Of a stretch of 64,000 bases of DNA, positions 48,681 through 56,400 are shown piece by piece. Each line of letters begins with the position of its first letter. The first letter of the stretch is position 1. This DNA is from Eubacterium sp. GTDB taxonomy: Bacteria; Bacillota; Clostridia; Oscillospirales; Acutalibacteraceae. The position numbers and the translations under genes are program-made. The notes below the pieces were generated by a model that was given only the letters and a program-made list of their open reading frames with translations, was not told the DNA's origin and searched no databases. Where the stretch lies: the NCBI GenBank assembly GCA_017446095.1, contig JAFSRN010000007.1, positions 1-64,000 of the forward strand, given 5' to 3'.

Positions 48681-49757
48681 TTATTCCATTATAATATCTA
48701 AAATGCCAAGCGCAACAGCACTTTCCACAACAGGAACGGCACGCGGCAGGATGCAGGGATCGTGCCTGCCCTTGATTTCGAGCGTGGTGTTTTGCATTGT
48801 CTGCAGGTTAACGCTCTGCTGCGGTGCCGCGATTGACGGCGTGGGCTTAATTGCAACGGACAGCACAAGCGGCGCGCCGCTCGTCATACCGCCAAGTACG
48901 CCGCCGTTGTTGTTTGAGGTAAGCGTAACCTTGCCGTCTTTTACCTCGTAGCCGTCGTTAACTTCCTTTGCGTTAGCGCCTGCAAAGCCGAAACCGAGCC
49001 CGAACTGCACGCCCTTAACAGCAGGAATACCAAACAGGATTTGCGACAGACTGCCTTCAACGGTGTCAAACATATTGCCGCCGAGTCCTACGTCAAGACC
49101 TACTGCGGCACATTCAACAATGCCGCCCACGCTGTTGAGGTCGTTTTTGTACTTTTCAATTTCAGCGCACATTTTTTCCTCTGCCGCGCTGTCGATAACT
49201 GCAAACTGCTTTGCGGCAAGCGCTTTTAGTTCATCTGCCGTAACCGCGTTTTTATCAAACGGTGTGTCGCAAACGCCGCCGACCTGCAGGATGTGCGCGC
49301 CAACTGTGATGCCCTTATCGGCAAGTATCTGCTTTGCAATCGCGCCTGCAAACACAACGGGTGCGGTCAGCCTTGCGCTGAAGTGTCCGCCGCCGCGGAT
49401 ATCGTTGTTACCGCCGAATTTAACGTATGCAGGGTAGTCGCTGTGCGACGGGCGCGGAACGGTCATAATATCCGCGTAGTCGCCGCTTTTTGTGTTGGTA
49501 TTTTCTATAATCATAGCAAGCGGTGCGCCTGTTGTAACGCCGTTTAAAACGCCCGAGAGAATATGCGGCGTGTCCGCTTCCTTACGGGGCGTTGATGTTT
49601 TATGCCTGCCGGGAGCGCGGCGTGCCATCTCAGCAGAAACAGCGTCCATATCAAGCCTTACGCCTGCAGGAAGTCCGTCGATAACGCAGCCAATCGCTTC
49701 GCCATGGCTTTCGCCAAAGACGGACAGTCTGATGTTATTACCTATCACTGATGACAT
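48681..49757 (-). CDS. aroC: chorismate synthase
   Basis: The 358-residue protein has the family signatures GESHGEAIGCVIDGLPAGV, ARRAPGRHKTSTPRKEAD (FMN and EPSP contacts), GGHFSARLTAPVVFAGAIAK and the late GRHDPCILPRAVPVVE. It makes chorismate from EPSP using reduced FMN. The first codons overlap the end of aroA by 20 bases. Confidence 0.97.
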   Translation of the reverse strand: MSSVIGNNIRLSVFGESHGEAIGCVIDGLPAGVRLDMDAVSAEMARRAPGRHKTSTPRKEADTPHILSGVLNGVTTGAPLAMIIENTNTKSGDYADIMTVPRPSHSDYPAYVKFGGNNDIRGGGHFSARLTAPVVFAGAIAKQILADKGITVGAHILQVGGVCDTPFDKNAVTADELKALAAKQFAVIDSAAEEKMCAEIEKYKNDLNSVGGIVECAAVGLDVGLGGNMFDTVEGSLSQILFGIPAVKGVQFGLGFGFAGANAKEVNDGYEVKDGKVTLTSNNNGGVLGGMTSGAPLVLSVAIKPTPSIAAPQQSVNLQTMQNTTLEIKGRHDPCILPRAVPVVESAVALGILDIIME

Positions 49758-50946
49758 CTGCCTTGCCTCCTAACCTGTTGTAATCTTCAAAAAATGACGG
49801 GTACGATTTGTTAATGCTTTCGCTGTCCGTTATGGTAGTTGTGCCGTCTGCAAACAGCGCAGCAACCGCAAACGCCATAACAATGCGGTGGTCGTTGTAA
49901 CCGTCAAGGGCTGCGCCCTTAACCGTGCCGCCGCTGATAATCATACCGTCGGGCGTTTCAGTAACATCCACGCCCATTTTCTTTAAGTTCGTGACCACAC
50001 TTTCAATGCGGTCGCTTTCTTTATATCTAAGCCTTTGAGCGCCCTTAATCACGGTTGTGCCGTCGGCAAACGCCGCAAGCACCGCAACCGTGGGCACCAT
50101 ATCGGGAATATTCGCAGCGTCCAGCTCAATGCCGCAAAGCGCCGATTTTTTTGCGCGCACAGCATTGTCGCCGACTGTAATATCTGCGCCGAACCTTTTA
50201 AGCACGTTCACGATTTCCTTATCGCCCTGCGTTGAGTTGATATCAACGCCGCTCACCGTAACATCGCCGCCGATTGCGCCTGCGGCAAGGAAGAACGCCG
50301 CCTGCGACCAATCGCCCTCAACGGTAAAATCCTGCACCGCGTAGGTCTGGTTGCCTTTTATAAGGTAGCCGCTTTCGGTTTCCGCAATCTCAACGCCGTA
50401 GCGGTGTAGAATATCAACCGTCATATCGACATACGGCTTGCTTTGCAGCGCGGTAGTAAGCACGATTTCGCTGTCTGTGTCAAGCAGCGGAAGCGCAAGC
50501 AGCAGCCCTGTAATATACTGCGAACTAACGTCGCCTGCAAGTTCAAACCTGCCGCCTGTTAGCTTGCTGCTGATTGTAAGCGGAAGTCCGCCCTCGCTCT
50601 CACACGTTACGCCGTGCTCGGGCAGCAGCCTTAAGTAGTCGCCAATCGGTCTTTGCGGTAGCTTGCCGCTGCCGACAAAAGTAACCGTTTTGCCGAGCGC
50701 CGCCGCAACGGGAATCAAAAACCGCAGTGTAGAGCCGGACTCAATACAATCGCAGATTTCGCCGCCGTTTTTCAGCGCTTCAATCGCCTGTGCAGTCGCC
50801 TGCATATCCTTGGAATCCGTAATCGGGTTAACGCTGCCGCCGCCTGCAAGGAAGGCGCAAATCATCGCCCTATGCGCCGCAGACTTTGAGGCAGGTGGCG
50901 TTAGGCTGCCGCCGGGTATTGAGTTTTCAAGTCTGACTGTACTCAT
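49738..50946 (-). CDS. aroA: 3-phosphoshikimate 1-carboxyvinyltransferase (EPSP synthase)
   Basis: The 402-residue enzyme has paired inside-out alpha/beta domains with PPASKSAAHRAMICAFLAGG (substrate-binding Lys and Ser), ESGSTLRFLIPVAAALG and RLRYKESDRIESVVTNLKKMGVDV, NDHRIVMAFAVAALFADGTTTI. It transfers enolpyruvate from PEP to shikimate-3-phosphate. It is shorter than the 427-residue E. coli form, as usual in Clostridia. The stop of aroB immediately precedes its start region. Confidence 0.96.
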   Translation of the reverse strand: MSTVRLENSIPGGSLTPPASKSAAHRAMICAFLAGGGSVNPITDSKDMQATAQAIEALKNGGEICDCIESGSTLRFLIPVAAALGKTVTFVGSGKLPQRPIGDYLRLLPEHGVTCESEGGLPLTISSKLTGGRFELAGDVSSQYITGLLLALPLLDTDSEIVLTTALQSKPYVDMTVDILHRYGVEIAETESGYLIKGNQTYAVQDFTVEGDWSQAAFFLAAGAIGGDVTVSGVDINSTQGDKEIVNVLKRFGADITVGDNAVRAKKSALCGIELDAANIPDMVPTVAVLAAFADGTTVIKGAQRLRYKESDRIESVVTNLKKMGVDVTETPDGMIISGGTVKGAALDGYNDHRIVMAFAVAALFADGTTTITDSESINKSYPSFFEDYNRLGGKADVISDR

Positions 50947-51996
50947 TTAAACTCCGAAAAACGATGGTATATTTTCATTCTCAATCGGGTTGATAAAGCC
51001 GTTACCAACCTCGCTGATAAATACAAATTTAATCGAATCTGACGTGCGCTTTTTGTCCGCGTTCATAGCGGTAATAATGTCCGAAAGCGAATTGCCGTCC
51101 TCTGTCGGGAGGTTGTATTTTTTAAGAACTGCGGCAATCCTTTGGGCAGTGCCTTTTTTGGTCAATCCGTTATTCTCGCCTGCTTTTGAGATAAGTACCA
51201 TACCGATGCCCACAGCCTCGCCGTGCGAAATTGTGGTAAAGTTGTGTAGCTTTTCTATAGCGTGACCTGCGGTGTGGCCGAAGTTGAGCAGCGCCCTTTC
51301 GCCGTGTTCCTTTTCGTCGCGTTCAACAACGCCTGCCTTTAGGCTTACGCACTCAAAAATCACGTCGTCAATAATATCGCGCGCGTTTTCATTTTCAATT
51401 CTTTCAAACAGAGATGCGCTTTTAATGCAGCCCATCTTGATAGCCTCCGCCATACCGTCGGAGAAGAAGTGGGGCGTGAGCGTGTCAAGCGTGTTGCTGT
51501 CAATCAGCACCAGTCTTGGCTGATGGAACGCGCCGCACAGGTTTTTGCCCGTGGGCAAATCAACCGCAGTTTTGCCGCCGACAGATGAATCCACCTGCGC
51601 AAGTAGCGAAGTAGGTATTTGCACAAAGTCAATACCGCGCAGGAATATCGCCGCCGCAAAGCCCGCCATATCGCCGCATACGCCGCCGCCCAAAGCAACA
51701 ACAAGGTCGCCGCGCGTTAGTTCATTTTGCGACATAAATTCAACCATTTTAACCACGGTATCAGTTGTCTTTGACTCTTCACCTGCAGGATAAATATACG
51801 TACAGACCTTGTAGCCCTCATTCTCAAGCGATTGTGTAACTGTTTCGCCGTAAATCGGGAACACATTTGTGTCGCTGATAAGGCAGATTTTACGGCACTC
51901 TTTAACCGCCTTTATATACTTGCCGCAATCTGCGATAATTCCCTTTTCAATTATAATGTCATACGGGGTGTTAACGTTAACCGTAAGTTTTTTCAT
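50947..51996 (-). CDS. aroB: 3-dehydroquinate synthase
   Basis: The 349-residue protein has the NAD+-binding GDLVVALGGGVCGDMAGFAAAIFLRGIDFVQIPT block, DSSVGGKTAVDLPTGKNLCGAFHQP with active-site Lys residues, and the metal-ligand LLNFGHTAGHAIEKL and SHGEAVGIGM. It cyclises DAHP to 3-dehydroquinate in the shikimate pathway. Its start overlaps the tyrA stop by one base (TAATG), giving coupling. Confidence 0.96.
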   Translation of the reverse strand: MKKLTVNVNTPYDIIIEKGIIADCGKYIKAVKECRKICLISDTNVFPIYGETVTQSLENEGYKVCTYIYPAGEESKTTDTVVKMVEFMSQNELTRGDLVVALGGGVCGDMAGFAAAIFLRGIDFVQIPTSLLAQVDSSVGGKTAVDLPTGKNLCGAFHQPRLVLIDSNTLDTLTPHFFSDGMAEAIKMGCIKSASLFERIENENARDIIDDVIFECVSLKAGVVERDEKEHGERALLNFGHTAGHAIEKLHNFTTISHGEAVGIGMVLISKAGENNGLTKKGTAQRIAAVLKKYNLPTEDGNSLSDIITAMNADKKRTSDSIKFVFISEVGNGFINPIENENIPSFFGV

Positions 51997-52826
51997 TAGC
52001 CGATTTCTTCCTTAATCTTATTGCCCTTTTTCATAAGCTCGGTCAGGGCTTCGCCGTCGCCGTTAACGATGTTGTACTTAAAGCGCATAAGGTTTGACAC
52101 AAGGTCGTCTATCTCGCGCACAAGCGGCTCCTTGTTATCAAGGAACAGCTGCGTCCACATATCAGCGTTAATACGCGCCACACGGCTTACATCGCGGTAA
52201 GAGCCTGCCGAATAACCCGCGTGCATCGGTGCAAGCGGCGACAGAACGTAAGAGCAAGCCAGCACGTGCGCAATCTGCGAGGTAAATGCAATCATCTCGT
52301 CATGATGCTCTGGCGTGGTAACAACCGTGCGCTTAAAGCCCATATCCTGCGCAAGCCCCACAAGGGCGTCCGTTTTATTGCGCGGTGTGTCCGCATACGG
52401 CGTGCAGATAAAGCTTGCATTGTCAAACAGATTGGCAAGGCTGTTGTCGTAACCGCCAACCTCGCGACCTGCCATCGGGTGCGCGCCTATAAAATAAAAC
52501 TTTAAATCATTATATGCGCCCATCTCGGTACAGATTTTAGTTTTGATACCACAGGAATCGGTAACTATGCTGTCCTGCTTAAAAGAGTCCTTGTGTTCAA
52601 GGATAAACGGCACAATCGCGTCCGGATAGAAGTTAACAAAGGTGATATCCGCCTCTGCAATTAAATCGTCTATATCGCCCGTTCTGTCAATGGTGCCGTC
52701 GCGCAGCGCCTTTTCCGTTACAGAGGGGGTTCTGTTCCAGCCGAGCACGGTGTGGTTGGTATTTTTCTTCAAGGTCTTTGCAAGGCTTGCGCCGATAAGA
52801 CCGAGTCCGCAAATTAAAACGTTCAT
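51996..52826 (-). CDS. tyrA: prephenate dehydrogenase
   Basis: The 276-residue protein has an N-terminal Rossmann fold (ICGLGLIGASLAKTLKK), GWNRTPSVTEKAL and DSCGIKTKIC, then the active-site stretch FIGAHPMAGREVGGYDNS with the substrate-binding His, and a helical C-terminal half. It oxidises prephenate to 4-hydroxyphenylpyruvate on the tyrosine branch. There is no ACT domain, so tyrosine control must act elsewhere. It heads the tyrA-aroB-aroA-aroC-pheA operon. Confidence 0.93.
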   Translation of the reverse strand: MNVLICGLGLIGASLAKTLKKNTNHTVLGWNRTPSVTEKALRDGTIDRTGDIDDLIAEADITFVNFYPDAIVPFILEHKDSFKQDSIVTDSCGIKTKICTEMGAYNDLKFYFIGAHPMAGREVGGYDNSLANLFDNASFICTPYADTPRNKTDALVGLAQDMGFKRTVVTTPEHHDEMIAFTSQIAHVLACSYVLSPLAPMHAGYSAGSYRDVSRVARINADMWTQLFLDNKEPLVREIDDLVSNLMRFKYNIVNGDGEALTELMKKGNKIKEEIG

Positions 52827-52860
52827 ACAATTCTCCGTAAGTTATAAAATTCCAAAATAT

Positions 52861-52889
52861 ATAATAATATATAAATTATAATATGTCAA
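52861..52889 (-). promoter_or_regulatory. promoter of the tyrA-aro-pheA operon
   Basis: On the minus strand consensus TTGACA (52884-52889), a 17-bp spacer and TATTAT (52861-52866), 35 bp before the tyrA start with GGAG as ribosome-binding site. The 5' leader is too short for a T-box or attenuator. Confidence 0.7.
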
Positions 52890-52956
52890 ATTAAAATTAA
52901 GAATGTAACATTTATTTAATAAATATCGCGGCACGTTGCTGTATGCAATAACGAAA

Positions 52957-52986
52957 CGGAGCGATGTGGTCATCGCTCCCTACTGT
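52957..52986. repeat. 30-bp repeat, identical to the complement of 61885-61914
   Basis: A short hairpin unit with GGAGCGATG / CATCGCTCC arms occurs once here and once, inverted and identical over 30 bases, beside argH. It lies next to the MITE-like element. Confidence 0.7.
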
Positions 52987-52993
52987 TCGCTAA

Positions 52994-53301
52994 AAAAAGG
53001 CTTCCCGAAGGGGCACCCTACATAAATAGTGTCAGCCCAAAAATGGCATCTTTTCCGCTATAACTGTATTAAAAATCACCGTAAGGCGTCAGCCTTACGG
53101 TGATTTTGTGCTTTGTTCTAACAAAAAGCATGCTCATTTTTGGGTGCGAAGCAGTTTTGGCAAAGTAATTTTAGGTCATAAAGGGATTACAAAACCGCCT
53201 GCATACTCGCGTATTCAGGCGGTTTTTAATGTCCTTAGGGGCAAAAGTACAAAGCCAAAACCTAACCCTATTCATGTAGGATGCCCCCAGGAAGCCTTTT
53301 T
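52994..53301. mobile_element. MITE-like element with about 35-bp terminal inverted repeats
   Basis: Ends 52994-53029 and 53268-53301 are inverted repeats with few mismatches (AAAAAGGCTTCC end, then a CCCTACAT block). Inside lie two strong hairpins, TCACCGTAAGGC / GCCTTACGGTGA (about 53072-53107) and ACCGCCTG / CAGGCGGT (about 53193-53225). No gene is present in the 308 bp. It separates the aro operon from the secreted-protein locus and ends 6 bp from the small acidic ORF. Confidence 0.75.
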
Positions 53302-53306
53302 ATCAT

Positions 53307-53450
53307 TTAGTTATCGCCGAAGTAGTCGTAGTCATCGCCGTTGTTATTGTTGTTGCCCGGTGTTGAGCTCGGGTTAGAGTCCGTGAACACCTGGGTAGCA
53401 GCGAGAGCATACTCACGAATTTCAATTTCCGGTTCTGTGTATCTTTTCAT
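53307..53450 (-). CDS. 47-residue acidic peptide downstream of the giant secreted protein
   Basis: The ORF begins MKRYTEPEIEIREYALAAT and ends in an Asn-rich spacer and an acidic end GDDYDYFGDN. The ribosome-binding site is AAGGGGGTGG, 6 bases before the ATG, and the start is 15 bp after the stop of the 1701-residue gene, so it is translated from the same mRNA. The MKRYTEPEIEI opening resembles many short clostridial ORFs beginning M-K-K-Y-x-x-P-E, whose role is unknown; some are discussed as peptide precursors. There is no Cys, signal peptide or membrane helix. Function unknown. Confidence 0.6.
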   Translation of the reverse strand: MKRYTEPEIEIREYALAATQVFTDSNPSSTPGNNNNNGDDYDYFGDN

Positions 53451-53465
53451 CTCTGCCACCCCCTT

Positions 53466-56400
53466 TTACGCAATAACCGATGCGTTAACTGTATTTGACC
53501 AAGCGGTGAAGTTGTTACCGCTTGCATCAGCGTACGTTACATACGCGATGTATCTTGCATTGACTGTCTTACCGATGAGATTTGTCTTAATCTGAATCGG
53601 CGAGATAACAAACTGGTTGCCGACAGTGTGCTGTGTTGACTTCATACGAACGATACCGTTTGTGCCAACGTTGTTGAAGGTAAGGTCGCCTGTAGGAACT
53701 GTGCCGTCCTTTGTAGCCTGGAAGAGAAGACCTGCTTCAACAAGTTCGCAGCCGTCAGGAATTACGTAGTTGGATACGATAGTCATCTTTGTTCCTGCGT
53801 TGAACATATTACCTGCGTTTGCGGTAGCACCGTTTTCGTCGATGATAGTTTCGTCGATGAATCCGTCGTTAACAGCGGCATTGAACTGCTCCTCTGTGTA
53901 AGGAATAATAACCATATTTTCGCTTGCATAGAAGGTGTATGTGTTGCCGTATGTCAGAACTGTTTCTGCATTGTACAGACGGTCGTCCGGTGTGTCTGAT
54001 ACTTCTTCGTTTCTTGTTTCGATAATAGACTCAAACAGAGCGCCTTCATCCGGGTCAACGTCTACGAGCGAGCTGTCGGTAATTACAGTGTACGCGTAGA
54101 TTGAGCCTTCCTTGTACTGCTTGTTCTTGTTTGCAGTAGTCGGTGAAAGGTTGGTCTGCTCATCGTCAATTGTAACGTAACCCGTACCGTTCTTAACCTT
54201 TGAGGAAAGACCTGTGTACGAAAGTTCAATCTTCTTGTTGTAGTCTGTATCGAAGGATACATAACCGTCGATTGAGCCGCCGAGGTTTGCAATAAAGATT
54301 GTGATGCCTGACTCATCAGTGCATTCGTAATTTGCAAGTACAAGAGTATCTGCCTGAACATTAATGGTCTGACCTGCGTTGTAATCTGTGCCGTTAACGG
54401 TGTAGTTAACAAAGTCGTAGTAAGCAAATGTAGGTGCTTCCGGAAGAACAAGGTTGCCCTTTTCAACATATTCAACCTTGTAGGATTCGTTACGCATGCT
54501 GTTTGCATAAGTAACCTTAACCTTGTGCTCCTGCGAAACGTTGGATTCCTTATCAAGTCTGAATGTTGTGTTACCGTTAACTACGAAGTTAATTACGCAG
54601 TCGTTTGTGAGATATTTTTCCTGATAGCTTGCGCCCGAAGTAGCTGATGTGTAGGTGTAGTACCAATCAACAAACTTTTCGCTCGGTGCAGTTACGCGGA
54701 TTGTTGTGCCGTAAGGAATACCTGTGAGCGTTGCGCCCGTTGCTGTGTATTCCTGACCGCCGATTGTGTAAGTGAATGAGGTTGAAGCAGCGTCGCTTAC
54801 GCCTGTGATGTTAACGTTGTAAGTCTTGAAGTTCTCGCTGAGAGCGTCCGTTACAAGCTCGTTAACCTCGCTCATATGCTGCCATGTGTAACCCGTTGTT
54901 GTAAGGTTGCCGTAGTATGAGTTGTTATTAAATACAACTGCGCCCGTTGTCTTTGCGCCGAGTGCTGCGATTGTAGCCTTAACAGCCTCAAAGTCGTATG
55001 CATCCGGGTCCTTGTTAGTTGAAGCAAGGATATTCTGAACAGCGGATGTAATATCGTCTGCGCTTGTTACAACGTCGTCGTCAACTGCTACAAGCAGGTT
55101 GCCTGCTGCCGTTACTGCTGCAGCTGCGGCTGCGATAGCCTGATCTGCCGCTGTGGAAGCATAAACGCCCTTACGCTGTGCGTCTGTGTACCAGAAGTAC
55201 TCAACTGCCTGAAGCGCGGTTTTACAGTTAGCGATTGAAGCTGTTGTGAACTGACTGCCTGTTACCTTTGTGCGAAGTGCTGCAACAGCGTTGTCAAGCG
55301 GTGTAAAGTCAGCGTTTGACTGAAGTGCGTCCTTAAGTTCAACAATTCTTGCTGCACGAGTTTCGATATCCTGCTGTGCGTCAGACTTAGTTGTGCCGTC
55401 TGCTGCATAGTAAGCATAGTCGCGTACGCCTGTTGATGAATAAATGCCGTTGAGTTTTGCAACTACATCGTTTTCGTAGTAGTTTGCAAATGCTGCCCAG
55501 CTTTCGTCAGACCAAGGTCCGCCGTAAGTTTCGCTCTGCTGACCTGCGTCGTAAACGTCCTTAACTGCGTCACGCGCGTCAAGAAGTAATGTTCTTTCAG
55601 CAGCTCTTACAAGGTGTTCTTTTGCGTAGAAAAGATTGTCGTATCTTGTCTGGCACTGCTGAAGTACCCACTCAGCAGTCTTGTCGCTGTAATCCATATC
55701 AGCCTTTGCAGCTGTAAGTGCGGTTGAATAAGCTTCCCAAGAGCTGTTGGTGTAGTTAGTTTCAACATAACCTGCAGCCTCAACCTGATTGATAAGTCTG
55801 AACAGGTCTGCAATGTTAACAACCTGTACGGTTCTGCTGTATGTAGCAGCGTCGTGACCGTAACCGTGGTATACATAACCCCATGTGCCGGCGTTGCTGT
55901 ACTTCCACCAGTAAATCATACCAACCTGCTTATTTGTAAAATGGTATTCATCGATTGAGAGCTTGGTGTTTGATGTAAGGTTGTTGCTCGATTCCTGCTG
56001 AACGAAAAGCGAAGTTGACGCTCTGAAATGAGTTGTACCCTTTGAAGCTGAATAGATACCGCCATATGCGGGCTTGGTTGTATCGTTGCGGTGGTTATCA
56101 ATATTATCAAATGTGTTGAGGATATTGGACAGGTCGTAGGTGAAGTAGTTTTCATTGTCTACGTCGCCTGCTGTTGTAACCGTTGTACCGTCTGCTGTGA
56201 TAGCATAAGCGCTTTCGGTAATAGGTGCAATCTGCGAAGCGTTTGCGAAGATACCTGAATCGCTTCTGTCGCTAACCTTACCGAAGTTAAGGCTACCTGC
56301 CTTCTTGTCCGTACCGGCATTTGCGCCTGATGTAAGACCTGCAGAGAGGTTTTTATCGTTGATATCGGACTGGCTTACTGCCTGGTCGGTTTCGTTACCG

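Noticed and set aside
53466..53560. Wall-anchor or dockerin signal at the end of the giant secreted protein
   Set aside because: The C-terminus ends in a beta-strand-like stretch without LPXTG, hydrophobic tail, positive end, or paired dockerin calcium loops.
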